IMG/VR virus record: IMGVR_UViG_3300028399_000005
Span: 1 to 64,000 of that record
DNA from: a virus
DNA length: 64,000 nt
Reading direction: 5' to 3' (one strand)
A program made the position numbers and the translations under genes. This document shows, piece after piece, positions 1-8,713 of this stretch. The number at the start of each line of letters is the position of its first letter. Within the stretch, counting starts at the first letter, position 1. The notes under the pieces were generated by a model, which had not been told where the DNA came from, ran no database searches, and saw nothing but the letters and a program-made list of their open reading frames with translations.

Positions 1-392
1 CCGCAGATGGGAGACTTCCTGAACAGCCCGCCAACGAACACTTTTGAGCTGTTCAGATCGGCACCGCAAACGTCGCAATTGCGCTCGTACTTGGACTTGC
101 GGTACCTCTTTATTTTGAAGTCCCCTTCTCGGACGATTTCGGGGATTTCGGCAACGGCGCGCTGATAGGCGTGTTCCCGCCTATTCTGAATCATTTCTTC
201 CTCGGTTAGGAAGACTGGGTGCACGAGTGCATCACAAGTAAAGCACTCGTACGCGCCATTGAAGATCATTTGCAAGTGCTCAAAACAAGTAGGGCAAGCG
301 GGCTTGTAGCCTCTTGCCACCATTTCTACTTGAATTTGAAATAGATTTACAGCCTGTGCAGTTTTTTCTCGAAGGTCTTTGAGGTCTGTCAT
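1..392 (-). CDS. Partial zinc-binding protein, 3' end outside window
   Basis: The minus-strand frame is open from an ATG at 392 to the window edge, giving at least 130 residues. It carries CPTC and CFTC pairs near residues 34-55 and CDVCG near residue 110, so one or two zinc ribbons are likely. The ATG sits at the end of a P1 promoter, so the mRNA is probably leaderless. The middle is rich in charged helical residues. I do not recognise the family; a DNA- or RNA-binding role is only a guess. The C-terminus is missing. Confidence 0.75.
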   Translation of the reverse strand, partial: MTDLKDLREKTAQAVNLFQIQVEMVARGYKPACPTCFEHLQMIFNGAYECFTCDALVHPVFLTEEEMIQNRREHAYQRAVAEIPEIVREGDFKIKRYRKSKYERNCDVCGADLNSSKVFVGGLFRKSPIC

Positions 393-432
393 CAATATAC
401 TATAGGAAACAATAATATATAAAAGTTGTGGT
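390..432 (-). promoter_or_regulatory. P1 promoter, leaderless
   Basis: On the minus strand it reads ACCACAACTTTTATATATT, then a TATA-like block ending in TATTGATG. The TATA box lies about 25 nt upstream of the ATG. Confidence 0.75.
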
Positions 433-452
433 AAAAAACATGAGATATTCAT

Positions 453-462
453 TGTTCTAACG
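453..462 (+). promoter_or_regulatory. P2 palindrome (TGTTCTAACG)
   Basis: P2 variant, followed about 12 nt later by a TATA-like GTATAAAAAC and then the ATG at 503. Confidence 0.6.
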
Positions 463-502
463 GGAAGAATCGTATAAAAACGGCGCAACGCTGAGTGCCA
501 CA

Positions 503-1057
503 ATGAATGAACAGCAGTACTCGAAGCTATACGACCTCTTGCGAGAAGAAGGCAGGATCGAGTATTACTCGCTCGAAGCCTCGAAGAACAAGGTCGCCCT
601 CTACGAGCACTTTCTTACCGAGAACTCGATCATCCAGACGAACAAGGTGATCGAGGCGAGGAAGTGGCGGGCGAAAAAAACGATCGAAGCCGTGCGCTAC
701 TATTTCATGAAAGAGATCGCCGACCTTGCCCATCAGCGCCTCGTCAAGCACGAGAAAAAAGCACGCCTCGAAGAGCTCGAAGAGCGAGCCTTCATGTGCC
801 AGTCTGCCCTCAAAAACTTGGAAAACCTCAGCAATAGCATCGTCGTTTCTTTTCTTGATCCGCACGAAGCGTCGTGGGTGTTTTTCTACATGTCCACGCT
901 TGCGACGCTCACGCCAGAAAAAGTCCAAACGTATAATGACGTTGTGTTCTCGCTCGCAATCGAGGAAATATGGTTCTGGGCGTGGAAGTACCGCCAGATC
1001 GGGCGCCCAGCCGTGAACGCCTTCAAGGTCATGTACCGAGACAAAGCAGAGATTTAG
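503..1057 (+). CDS. Hypothetical protein, 184 aa
   Basis: Soluble, mostly helical, charged protein with aromatic residues concentrated near the C-terminus (region WFWAWKYRQIG). There is no signal peptide, membrane segment or cysteine motif. Its ATG follows a P2 element and a TATA box. It ends 12 nt before the convergent terminase gene. Family not recognised. The frame is chosen because the promoter and the lack of any better overlapping frame agree. Confidence 0.8.
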   Translation: MNEQQYSKLYDLLREEGRIEYYSLEASKNKVALYEHFLTENSIIQTNKVIEARKWRAKKTIEAVRYYFMKEIADLAHQRLVKHEKKARLEELEERAFMCQSALKNLENLSNSIVVSFLDPHEASWVFFYMSTLATLTPEKVQTYNDVVFSLAIEEIWFWAWKYRQIGRPAVNAFKVMYRDKAEI

Positions 1058-1069
1058 TTTTCTGGCACT

Positions 1070-2674
1070 TCAAAGATTAAGGTTCGAGACGAAGAGGAAG
1101 CCCTTGCTGGATTCCTTCCATCCTTCGACGGCTTTTAGGAGCGCCATCACGGTGTCCGTGTGGGGTGCGACGCTCAAATACTTGTTCTTGTCGGGGTCGT
1201 AGTACCAACCCGCAAGCTCGTCTTTGAGGATCTGCATTTCTTCCCGACCGATCTTGTTCCCGACGGCGAAACGGAGCCTGTTCGTCTCGAAGAGCGGGAG
1301 CAACGAAGGAATGCCGTGCTTGTCGTCGTGCTTCTCGATGCCCGTTTTCGACTGGATCACTGGAATGCGGTAGTCGCCGACGATTCGAGGGTCTGTTGCA
1401 AGGTCTGCCCAGAGCTCTTGGAACTGGTTCGTCTCAATCACGACTTTTCTCGCCTCGTAGCGCTTCGCCATTTCGACGAGCTTCTTGAGCTTCCACGAAT
1501 AGTTTTTGTTGTGCGTTTTCGGGACTCTGAACACTTCTCGGATGATAGCGTAGCCAGGCTCTTCGCTCGTACGCCGAGAACCGCTGTAGCGCCCGAACGT
1601 CTCGATCGCTACGTAGACAGTCCACGAGGCTTTCTCGTCCGTCCCACGGGCGAGGTCGACGCCGATGAACACAACGCCGTCCTCGGCGTGGTGCGCTGGC
1701 GTATCCATGTCGCAAGCGTCGAGCAACGAATACGGGAAGATGCTCGCCTCGTCGGAGAGAGGCATGCAGAGGTATTCCCGTGCGAAGCGGATCTCGCCTT
1801 GGTCGATGCGTTGCTCTTCGAGGTACCACTTTGGGCGGACTTTGGGCCAGAGGGCGTTCCCGTTCTCGTCGAGCGCCGAGTAGCGGGCGCCCACGTAAAC
1901 GCCTTGCTCGACTTTTTCGAGGAGTTTCGCCAAAAGGTCGTCGTGGCGCAACGGCGTCCCCACGACGGCGATCCTCGTGCCAGGCGTGAGCATCCCGACG
2001 AGGGTCTGGAAGTAGAGTTGCTCGATCAGCTTCGGGCTCACGTATTGCTTGTCGGTCAAAAGGTCGTCGCAGAGGATCAAGTGCGGGTGCTTCCCGCGGA
2101 GCCCCGAGATGAGCGCCTTGCTCTTAAGGATCGATCCGTTCGAGAGCTCCGTGATGAAAGCGCTTTCCCGCACGATCCGTATCGGAAGATTGAGGCGCCG
2201 AAGCGCTATTTTCAAGTACTTTCGGAAATTAGCGTCCCCGCTCGCGTGCCACTCGTCCGCCTGGTCTTGCGAGAACGAGACTTGCAAGATGTAGAACCCC
2301 TTGACGTCCGAGTCCTCGCTCATGTCGTCGAAGAGCGTCGCCACGGAGTGTAGCTTGTCTTTTTCGAGGTCTCGCTCGAGCCGTAGCCCCGTGAGCTTTG
2401 CGTACTGCTCTGGGAAGATCATCGCCCAGACGGCGAAGACTTGGAAGAACGTGCTTTTCCCGTGCCCTCTCGGCGCCATGATGACGGCTCGCCCTTTCTT
2501 GTGGGTCATGAACTGGTACCATTCTCTGTGAAAATCGGGGAAGTCGAAGCGCATGATGTTTTCTACGAAGTAGCGGAAGCTTCTCTTCGCAGATTCCACG
2601 TGCGCCCTAAACGACACTATGTGGCTTTGATGTGCTCTCATTTGTTGTGCTTTCGACATTTTTTCGGGTTTCAC
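1070..2674 (-). CDS. terL: Terminase large subunit
   Basis: ATP-driven DNA-packaging motor and headful/cos nuclease of tailed viruses, docking on the portal. The 534-residue length is normal. The ATPase domain shows Walker A APRGHGKST (67-75), Walker B HLILCDD (198-204) and a coupling motif VVGTPLRHDD (237-246). The C-terminal RNase H-like nuclease begins with FIGVDLARGTDE near 336, with its first acidic residue at D340, and VIETNQF follows. The start is GTG at 2674; an in-frame ATG lies at 2659. A TATA-like CCTTAAAAAC lies just upstream, with no P1 or P2 element, as for the other virion genes. The small subunit was not identified with certainty. Confidence 0.95.
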   Translation of the reverse strand: MKPEKMSKAQQMRAHQSHIVSFRAHVESAKRSFRYFVENIMRFDFPDFHREWYQFMTHKKGRAVIMAPRGHGKSTFFQVFAVWAMIFPEQYAKLTGLRLERDLEKDKLHSVATLFDDMSEDSDVKGFYILQVSFSQDQADEWHASGDANFRKYLKIALRRLNLPIRIVRESAFITELSNGSILKSKALISGLRGKHPHLILCDDLLTDKQYVSPKLIEQLYFQTLVGMLTPGTRIAVVGTPLRHDDLLAKLLEKVEQGVYVGARYSALDENGNALWPKVRPKWYLEEQRIDQGEIRFAREYLCMPLSDEASIFPYSLLDACDMDTPAHHAEDGVVFIGVDLARGTDEKASWTVYVAIETFGRYSGSRRTSEEPGYAIIREVFRVPKTHNKNYSWKLKKLVEMAKRYEARKVVIETNQFQELWADLATDPRIVGDYRIPVIQSKTGIEKHDDKHGIPSLLPLFETNRLRFAVGNKIGREEMQILKDELAGWYYDPDKNKYLSVAPHTDTVMALLKAVEGWKESSKGFLFVSNLNL

Positions 2675-2796
2675 TTTGTCTGTGGGCGTTTTTAAGGATT
2701 CGTCTCAGTGCTTCTTTTTTCCGTAGTGAACGGAGAGAGGCTCACGATTTAGCGTGTCGCACGTAGAAGACGAGAAGCCTTGTAGTCCCCGTAGAT

Positions 2797-3622
2797 GATT
2801 TTTTAAAATTTTTTATCTTTTTTCGCGCATTTTTTCGAGAATCATGAAATCCAGTTTTTGGGTAGAAGAAGCTTCCTTCTCGGAGAATCGACGATTATTT
2901 TTTATTTTTCAGTACCCCCCGCGGTAGCCTATAGAATCAGGAATCCTACTACTAAGCCCTAAGACCCCAGAATTTTCAAAAAAAGAACCAAAAAACCTAC
3001 TATTTTTTAGATTCTTTTTTTTCAATATTTCGCGTTATTTTTCACATTATTTTCAATATCTTACTTTGCTCGGAGGCTTTCCCTTTTTTCATTTTTTACT
3101 ATTTTCCTATTATTTTTTTATTATTTTCAATACTATATACGATAGAATACTAAATCCATAACCTTTAAATATTAGCCCAATATATAATTACTAATATAAT
3201 ATATCATATATTATAATATATGATTCTCAGCTATTCCCGAAATCGGCGCCCCCTATAATAATATAATATCTAGTACAGCAGGCGGAAAACGACGTTGTCT
3301 ATCGAGGGGGGTACTGAAAAAAATAAAAAAATATAGTGATTTTTTAGAATTTAAAAGATTCAGACCGCCAGAAGCAATTCTAAAAAATGGAAAAAAAGTG
3401 AAAAATAACGCGAAAAATATGAAAAAAATACTTCAAGGGGCGACGGCGCAAAAATCGAACGTCGTGGGAGATTCCCTCTCTTCATCAGCGTCTATCGCAC
3501 CCCCCATTGAAAAATAAAAAAATAATCATCAATTTTTCAAAATTTAATACCTAAGGCGAATGTAAGACCATTTTAGAAATTGAAAAGAATATGAAAAATA
3601 ACGCGAAAAATATGAAAAAAAT
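2797..3622. repeat. Inverted repeat copy A, AT-rich non-coding block
   Basis: About 0.8 kb without genes. It aligns along its whole length, imperfectly, with the reverse complement of 50895-51695. Inside are three copies of a G6/C6 tract joined to an A/T run (near 2892, 3305 and 3498), three copies of a TTTTTCGCGTTATTTTTCA-like element (near 3022, 3395 and 3585), and a very AT-rich core (3120-3230) beside CCCCCTATAATAATATAATAT. Iterated elements around an easily melted core would suit a replication origin; recombination sites or packaging signals are alternatives. Confidence 0.85.
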
Positions 3623-3663
3623 GTTTCACGGTGTGTAGCTCGATTTTGCGGGCACGGCTTCCC

Positions 3664-3673
3664 CGTTAGAACG
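3664..3673 (+). promoter_or_regulatory. P2 palindrome CGTTAGAACG
   Basis: Followed about 12 nt later by CTTATATTTTA. The transcript would then carry a leader of about 60 nt before the ATG at 3771. Confidence 0.6.
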
Positions 3674-3770
3674 GGGCGATTCTCTTATATTTTACGTCTC
3701 TAAGGCTTACACGAGCGGTTTCTCAACGGGCGTTCTCGCCTGTTCGGGCAAGCTCAAGAGATGATGAAGA

Positions 3771-4016
3771 ATGAAACGTAGAAGAACAAACTGGGAAAAC
3801 AGATTCTACGAAATCCTACTGATGGTCGCCGTGTGGCAAGTCCTTTTGCTACAAGTTCTGTACCTCGCCATCATCGAGGGCGAAATGTCGTTGTACTGGG
3901 GATTCTTCAAGCTAAGCGCTCTCGCTTTCTTCGTGTTCCTCGTGGCGGAAGGCGTTTCTTTCCTTCGGGACAAGCGCAAGGCGACCCAAGAAGCCGATCT
4001 CGGCGTTCTCATATAG
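3771..4016 (+). CDS. Small membrane protein, two helices
   Basis: 81 residues. A basic N-terminus (MKRRR) is followed by a hydrophobic segment (about 15-37) and a second one (about 47-66), then a short charged tail. The topology suggests an integral membrane protein with both ends on the same side. A GAGATGATGAAGA ribosome site precedes the ATG. It lies directly inside inverted repeat A and heads a P2 transcript with the next gene. Holin-like or envelope roles are possible but nothing specific supports them. Confidence 0.75.
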   Translation: MKRRRTNWENRFYEILLMVAVWQVLLLQVLYLAIIEGEMSLYWGFFKLSALAFFVFLVAEGVSFLRDKRKATQEADLGVLI

Positions 4017-4034
4017 GTTTGCGAGGAGATGCGC

Positions 4035-4667
4035 ATGGCGGTAAAATACTATCTGGGTACGAAGAAAGACAAGGAAGAATTCTTGCAACGGATGGAACGG
4101 CTCTTTGACCACATGGTGCTTACGGATCGAGTGATCATCACGACCGAGGAGTGGACTGGGAAAATAGAGGGGCCAAAAGAAGGGGAGAAATTTATCAAGT
4201 ACTTTCGTCCCTTGGTACCAACGGAGTTCATCCATCATCAATCGTACAATGTTTTTGCGTTGAATTCCGATGAGTTCGCAATCATCGGCGTAAAGACATT
4301 GGAGACGAGCGACAAGATACGAAAGGAACGCAAAGACGCCTGGCGAAAGAAAGAGCTTCTCACCGAGGAAGAGATCAGAGCTTCGTGGGCTTCGAAGGAG
4401 AAGGAAAACGCTGAGAAGGGAACCGAGGGACTGAAAACAATCAATAAAGTAGGTGATAGTAAAATGGAAGAAAACAATGGAAAGTATCTTGTTGTCTATA
4501 TGGAGAATCGGGAACTGATTTTCAATTTCTACGAGTCGTCGGAGCAAGTCGTCGATTTCTTGCGATCGGTCGAACTTGAACAAGTAGGCGAGACGATCTT
4601 TGTCTTCAAGGCGGTCGATGGAAGGATCGCCCAAGTTCGGGTCTCGCTGTCCTTGGTCGAGAGCTGA
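4035..4667 (+). CDS. Hypothetical protein, 210 aa
   Basis: Lysine- and glutamate-rich soluble protein with a helical, charged centre (near residues 95-140) between two more globular parts. I chose the ATG at 4035 because GAGGAG lies 6 nt upstream; an ATG at 4029 is also in frame but sits on that ribosome site. It is 18 nt downstream of the small membrane protein and probably co-transcribed. Family not recognised. Confidence 0.75.
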   Translation: MAVKYYLGTKKDKEEFLQRMERLFDHMVLTDRVIITTEEWTGKIEGPKEGEKFIKYFRPLVPTEFIHHQSYNVFALNSDEFAIIGVKTLETSDKIRKERKDAWRKKELLTEEEIRASWASKEKENAEKGTEGLKTINKVGDSKMEENNGKYLVVYMENRELIFNFYESSEQVVDFLRSVELEQVGETIFVFKAVDGRIAQVRVSLSLVES

Positions 4668-4711
4668 GCTTTTCGTCGCCACTGCTAAACCTTCAAATAG
4701 CCTTTCTTCCA

Positions 4712-4984
4712 ATGAACGACCAAGAAACGATTAAAGGTGAAACAAAAATGGTTCTTTTCGACAAACTTATTCGGAAGCCCGAGAAATGCGCCACGTGCGG
4801 GCACGAGCGTGGCTACCATTTTCGGGACAAGGTGTGCGACAAGTGCAGTGATGCGTTGAACGGTCTTCTCGCCAAGAGCAAGAAGATCCACTATCGGGAC
4901 TTGAAGCGCTATCGTTGCGCCGACAATTACGTGTATCGGCTCGCCGAGAACAGGCTCCGATCAACGACGAAACCGTTGAAGTAG
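4712..4984 (+). CDS. Zinc-ribbon protein, 90 aa
   Basis: CATCGH near residue 26 and CDKCS near residue 43 make a compact four-cysteine zinc ribbon; the rest is basic. The ATG at 4712 lies about 24 nt after a TATA-like AAACCTTCAAATA. A second in-frame ATG at 4748 has a good GGTGA ribosome site and may be the real or an additional start. Probably nucleic-acid binding. Confidence 0.75.
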   Translation: MNDQETIKGETKMVLFDKLIRKPEKCATCGHERGYHFRDKVCDKCSDALNGLLAKSKKIHYRDLKRYRCADNYVYRLAENRLRSTTKPLK

Positions 4985-5027
4985 CGTCGTGTATCCTCGC
5001 CATAGCGCTTTTCCGAGAAAAAAGCGC

Positions 5028-5037
5028 TGTTATAACG
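5028..5037 (+). promoter_or_regulatory. P2 palindrome TGTTATAACG
   Basis: Preceded by a hairpin-forming AGCGCTTTT...AAAAGCGCT (5005-5028) that may terminate the upstream transcript. Followed by a TTTTTATATTTT TATA box and the leaderless ATG at 5080. Confidence 0.7.
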
Positions 5038-5079
5038 ACGCATTGGTTTTTTATATTTTCGCCGAGTCTTTTCTATTAA

Positions 5080-5379
5080 ATGAAGCTCGAAGATATTTTC
5101 GCCTGGTTCGAAGAAGAGCCAGAGCTATGGAAGGCCTACGTCCTTAGGGAACGGCTTGCGTACTTTCGAGCGCTGATGAAACGAAAAATGCTTCTCTGCC
5201 CCGTTTGCGGTTCCTACATAAAAGCGGTCGAGTACAACAACACGGGCGCTCTTTGGTGCGATTCGTGCGCCAAGTGGCTCGACAGCGAATCTGCCGTGAT
5301 AGTTGCTGGGGAGCCAAATAACCAAGGTTATCGGGGCGAGAAGGAAAACTCAATTCTTCAAAAAATATTGAGAGAGTGA
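5080..5379 (+). CDS. Zinc-ribbon protein, 99 aa
   Basis: A helical N-terminal half carries many aromatic and basic residues, followed by CPVCG (about 40) and CDSC (about 59), a zinc ribbon. It is first in a P2-driven operon reaching through thyX to the ribbon-helix-helix gene, with gaps or overlaps of only a few bases. No enzyme motif seen. Confidence 0.8.
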   Translation: MKLEDIFAWFEEEPELWKAYVLRERLAYFRALMKRKMLLCPVCGSYIKAVEYNNTGALWCDSCAKWLDSESAVIVAGEPNNQGYRGEKENSILQKILRE

Positions 5380-5383
5380 AAAC

Positions 5384-5605
5384 ATGAAAGGAAAGAATGG
5401 TTTGAAATGTAGACATGCCCGCGTCCACGGCGCGCACTTGGTCGACTACTTCAAAGGAACGAACATGCAAGGACTGGCTTATATTTCCGTCGAAGCGACG
5501 TGCCTCGATTGCAATTCCCTCGTGGTCATGAAAGGCACGGTGATGATCGAAGAATCGCCGACAGTAATCATCGGCGAAGAGGTTCGAGTGGTGCAAAATG
5601 AATGA
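5384..5605 (+). CDS. Small protein with CxxC, 73 aa
   Basis: Contains a lone C/H pair near the N-terminus (CRHARVHG) and CLDC near residue 40, which could together bind one zinc. It starts 4 nt after the previous stop and overlaps the next start by 8 nt, so it belongs to the same operon. Family not recognised. Confidence 0.75.
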   Translation: MKGKNGLKCRHARVHGAHLVDYFKGTNMQGLAYISVEATCLDCNSLVVMKGTVMIEESPTVIIGEEVRVVQNE

Positions 5606-5873
5606 GCAAGAAGCCGTGAGCGGGGCGCCCATCGAGTACGTGCGAGAAGTGGACTCTTGCGTCGCAGGCTCACTCGTCCACGTGGGCGCCGAGGGGAAAG
5701 TAGATCACTACTTCGACTCGGCGTTCAGTGTCGAGATGTTGCGAGAGCTCCGCGAGCGAGGGGAAGCAAAGACGTACTACCGAGAGATCCTCATCTGCCC
5801 GATTTGCAACAAGTTGTTCCGCTTCTCGATCTTGCTCAGCGAGATCGGCAATAAAAACAAGGCGAAGGGGTGA
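5598..5873 (+). CDS. Small protein with CPIC motif, 91 aa
   Basis: Acidic N-terminal half, then CPIC near residue 77 and a hydrophobic C-terminus. One CxxC alone does not complete a zinc site unless C21 helps or the protein dimerises. It overlaps the gene before it. Family not recognised. Confidence 0.7.
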   Translation: MNEQEAVSGAPIEYVREVDSCVAGSLVHVGAEGKVDHYFDSAFSVEMLRELRERGEAKTYYREILICPICNKLFRFSILLSEIGNKNKAKG

Positions 5874-5882
5874 TGGCGAAAA

Positions 5883-6677
5883 ATGGTCGAATACAAGCAG
5901 ACCCGCGTGGAACTCATAGACCGCATGGGGGACGACTTGGCGATCGTGAACTCCGCTCGCATGAGTTTTGGGCGGGGCGACGCGTCCGAGCGGTCGCAAG
6001 AAGAAAACGAACGATTGATTCGCTACCTCTGGTGGCACGGCCACCACACCCCGTTCGAGATGGTTCAGTTCGTGTTCGAAGTCGAGTGCCCGATCTTCGT
6101 AGCGAGGCAGATCATGCGCCACAGGGCGTTCTCGTACAACGAGGTGTCTCGGCGCTACACTGACGACGACGTGGCGTTCTACGACTATCGTTTCCGATCA
6201 AAAGACACTTCGAAAACGAAGCAAGGGAGCGGGATAGTCCTCGGGCGCGTGTCGTGGAACGCGAAGATCTACGGGGACGCCGACATTATTTTTCGCAACA
6301 CTCGGTACTTGTACCGTCGCCTCGTCGAGCAAGACAACGTTTCCCCCGAGACCGCCCGTGTCGTCCTACCCATCAACGCAATGACGAAGTTCTACATGCG
6401 CGCCGATCTCCGTAACTTGTTCCATTTCCTCGAGCTCCGCATGGACGAGCACGCCCAAGCGGAGACTCGAACCGTGGCGTATCGGATCGCCACGATCGTG
6501 AAAAGCGTCGTCCCGCTCGCCTGGAAAGCGTTCGACGAGAAGCGAAGACTCGACAACGTTATTCGGCGGGAAGGCTATGCAATCTTCAAACGAAACAACG
6601 GCTTCGAATTTAGCGAGTTCCTTGCATGGCTACGCGATAGCATCCGAAAATACGCCGAGGAGTTGGAAAGCAAATGA
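5883..6677 (+). CDS. thyX: Flavin-dependent thymidylate synthase ThyX
   Basis: Makes dTMP from dUMP with methylene-tetrahydrofolate and FAD/NADPH, feeding viral DNA synthesis. At 264 residues it has the family length. The signature RHRAFSYNEVSRRYT (about 79-93) matches the RHRxxSxNExSxRY motif that binds FAD and dUMP. GGGGTGATGG lies just upstream of the chosen ATG. It overlaps the following gene by ATGA. Many tailed viruses carry ThyX to escape limits of the host thymidine pathway. Confidence 0.96.
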   Translation: MVEYKQTRVELIDRMGDDLAIVNSARMSFGRGDASERSQEENERLIRYLWWHGHHTPFEMVQFVFEVECPIFVARQIMRHRAFSYNEVSRRYTDDDVAFYDYRFRSKDTSKTKQGSGIVLGRVSWNAKIYGDADIIFRNTRYLYRRLVEQDNVSPETARVVLPINAMTKFYMRADLRNLFHFLELRMDEHAQAETRTVAYRIATIVKSVVPLAWKAFDEKRRLDNVIRREGYAIFKRNNGFEFSEFLAWLRDSIRKYAEELESK

Positions 6678-7123
6678 GGCTCTTGGACAACTTCGTGTTG
6701 CGGTTCGTCGCCCTCGACAAGTTCTCCGACAGCATGATCAACGAGCAAGGCGTCAAGATCCACGCCTACTACCATGGCATCGAGATCGTGGACAAGGACA
6801 CCATGGGCTCGATCTACCCCGTGATCAAGAACGGCGTCGTCGTGGCTTACGCCATGAAGCGCGTGCGGGTCTTCGTCCGCTTCTACGTCCCGTTCTCGCC
6901 CGTCGCAAGCGACACGTTTGCCTACGAACGATTGCGCCGAGAACGGTCGGAAGGAGCTCTAACCAAACTAATGGCTTTCCTCGTCGAGAACGCCGACGAG
7001 ATCGTCGAAAAAGCCAGCAAGCCAGTCGTGCGGGAAAGCCTCGTGTTGCTGTCCGTCGTCCCCGACAACGACTACTTGCTCGAGTACGACCCAGAAAAAG
7101 ACGAGGTGGCAGAGGATGAGTAG
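6674..7123 (+). CDS. Hypothetical protein, 149 aa
   Basis: Beta-rich N-terminal half and an acidic C-terminus. Its start overlaps the thyX stop (ATGA) and its end overlaps the next start, so translation is coupled. No motif recognised; a link to nucleotide metabolism rests on position only. Confidence 0.75.
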   Translation: MRLLDNFVLRFVALDKFSDSMINEQGVKIHAYYHGIEIVDKDTMGSIYPVIKNGVVVAYAMKRVRVFVRFYVPFSPVASDTFAYERLRRERSEGALTKLMAFLVENADEIVEKASKPVVRESLVLLSVVPDNDYLLEYDPEKDEVAEDE

Positions 7124-7493
7124 GAACGGCAAGGTCTCGAAGTGGTTCGGCGTCCCGTTCTTGTCGCTCGAGGTCGAGAAAATGACCTCGAAGGACGTGA
7201 TCGACCTTTGGGTCGAGAACGGGAAGAAGCTCCCGAAACTCCAATACGTCCGCTCGTTCGTCATCCTTCAAGAAAGTCCCGACAAGTTCTCGTGCTGGCG
7301 GTGCGGGGGAAGGAACGCTCTCTGCAAGGTCTGGCTCACGAACGGCGTCGTCGGAGTCCTCTGCTGGGAGTGCGTGCGGGAACAAGCCTACTTCAACGCC
7401 CCGCTCGCACAAATTCGTAGGATCCGAAAGATAACCAAATCAGCGGGTGGTAAGAGTGCCAAAAAACGCAAACGGCGAAAAGGTCATGTTTAA
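7116..7493 (+). CDS. Zinc-finger protein with basic tail, 125 aa
   Basis: CWRCGG (about 59) and CWECV (about 82) form a zinc ribbon. The C-terminus is strongly basic (KSAKKRKRRK), as expected for nucleic-acid binding. It overlaps its upstream neighbour and contains the start of the ribbon-helix-helix gene near its 3' end. Confidence 0.75.
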   Translation: MSRNGKVSKWFGVPFLSLEVEKMTSKDVIDLWVENGKKLPKLQYVRSFVILQESPDKFSCWRCGGRNALCKVWLTNGVVGVLCWECVREQAYFNAPLAQIRRIRKITKSAGGKSAKKRKRRKGHV

Positions 7494-7611
7494 GGTCTCG
7501 AAGCACATGCTCGAGAAAATCGACGAGCTCATAGAGAAAAACGGCTACAAGAACCGCGCCGACGTGGTTCGCGAAGCCGTCAAGAACCTAATCGAGAAAG
7601 AGCTCGAATAA
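7456..7611 (+). CDS. Ribbon-helix-helix (CopG-like) regulator, 51 aa
   Basis: A short gene with the pattern of a CopG/Arc-type DNA-binding protein: a beta strand FKVSKHML, helix EKIDELIEKN, then GYKNRADVVREAVKNLIEKE, where the turn and second helix follow the family closely. Such proteins bind palindromic operators as dimers. The GTG at 7456 has a GGTGGTAAGA site; an ATG at 7486 would give a 41-residue core. It is the only obvious small DNA-binding regulator in the window and so a candidate reader of the P2 palindrome. Confidence 0.75.
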   Translation: MPKNANGEKVMFKVSKHMLEKIDELIEKNGYKNRADVVREAVKNLIEKELE

Positions 7612-7637
7612 CTTTTCTCCTTCTTTTTTCCTTCAAT
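7612..7637 (+). terminator. Pyrimidine-rich terminator
   Basis: CTTTTCTCCTTCTTTTTTCC directly after the stop at 7611, typical of archaeal T-rich termination. Confidence 0.5.
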
Positions 7638-7647
7638 CGTTCTAACG
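7638..7647 (+). promoter_or_regulatory. P2 palindrome CGTTCTAACG
   Basis: Followed by a GCTTTTTAACC TATA box and the clamp-loader start. Confidence 0.75.
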
Positions 7648-7687
7648 GGAATCAAAGCTTTTTAACCGTCGAGCCAAACGAAAAGTG

Positions 7688-8713
7688 ATGATACAGCAAT
7701 CGCAAGAACAACAGCCCTTGAACGAAAAATACCGCCCAAAGACGCTCGACGAAGTGATCGGCCAAGACGAGGTCGTCGAAGCGATCAAGAACGTGCTTCA
7801 AGCGGGCTACACTTCGCACTTTCTCTTCGTCGGCGCCCCTGGGTGCGGAAAAACAACGATCGCCCAGATCGTGGCGAACATGATCCTCGAAAAACGACAA
7901 TCAGACAGCGTGGTCGACGAGGGAGCGATCTTCATGACGAACGCCTCGGACGATCGGGGGATAGACTACGTGCGGGACGTGATCCGCCACAAGATCGAGC
8001 AAGAACGGTTCTTCGTGATCATCCTCGACGAAGCGGACGCCCTCACCTACCAGGCGCAAGACGCTCTTCGCGGGCTCATGGAACTCGCTGGCAAGCGAGG
8101 GAAGCCCTTTATCCTCACGGGGAACTACGAGAACCGCTTCTCGCCCCCGATCCTCAGTAGGTGCATGGTCTTCAAGTTCCGCAAGCTCTCTTGGAAAGAA
8201 ATCGGTTTCCGCTTGCTCGAAATCGCCGAGAGCGAGGGGATCGAGGTTCCGCAAACCCCCGAGTACGCCCAGTTCTTCAAATTCATCTCCGAGCGGGCGG
8301 ACGGAGACCTTCGGGAAGCAATAGACTACTTGCAAAGCGCCATCTACGTCGACGAGAACGGCGAGAAGCGAATCAACACGAGCATCGCCGTCCAACAACA
8401 AAAACCCAAAGAAATGCTCAAGCAGTTCTTTGCCCTCGTCCGCCGAGGAGAGACCGAGGGGATCGTCAGCGACGTTCGCCACATCGAAGAGCTCCTTCAA
8501 GATGGTAAGCTCCTGCCCGACGACATCGTGAAAACCGCCTACGAGTGGGTGATCGAAAGCAAGCTCTCCGATGAAGAGATTCGCAAACATATCATAGCGA
8601 TCGCCGACACCGAGGCGCGTCTCAAGCTCGGGACGCAACCAATCATCCAGTTCGCCTACCTCATTTCCAGAATCTACCAGAACGCCCTCGAAGCAAACGG
8701 TGGTGCTCGCTGA
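7688..8713 (+). CDS. rfcS: Replication factor C small-subunit-like clamp loader
   Basis: AAA+ ATPase that loads the PCNA sliding clamp on primer-template DNA. About 341 residues. It begins with LNEKYRPKTLDEVIGQDEVV as in RFC small subunits, then Walker A GAPGCGKTT (about 55-63), Walker B ILDEADAL (about 116) and the SRC arginine-finger motif (LSRC, about 158). An RFC-type collar follows. The track-length GTG at 7685 is one codon upstream; ATG 7688 is preferred. It is first gene of a P2 transcript with the nuclease and an unknown gene. A second, larger clamp-loader-like ATPase lies at 53802. No PCNA gene is visible, so the host clamp is probably used. Confidence 0.93.
   Translation: MIQQSQEQQPLNEKYRPKTLDEVIGQDEVVEAIKNVLQAGYTSHFLFVGAPGCGKTTIAQIVANMILEKRQSDSVVDEGAIFMTNASDDRGIDYVRDVIRHKIEQERFFVIILDEADALTYQAQDALRGLMELAGKRGKPFILTGNYENRFSPPILSRCMVFKFRKLSWKEIGFRLLEIAESEGIEVPQTPEYAQFFKFISERADGDLREAIDYLQSAIYVDENGEKRINTSIAVQQQKPKEMLKQFFALVRRGETEGIVSDVRHIEELLQDGKLLPDDIVKTAYEWVIESKLSDEEIRKHIIAIADTEARLKLGTQPIIQFAYLISRIYQNALEANGGAR

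Noticed and set aside
1160-2353. 397-aa plus-strand frame
   Set aside because: Antisense shadow of the terminase gene, whose motifs are clear.
2797-3622. CRISPR-like interpretation of the repeats in the AT-rich blocks
   Set aside because: Elements are in both orientations, irregularly spaced and mirrored in copy B, so they are origin-like iterons or recombination sites rather than an array.
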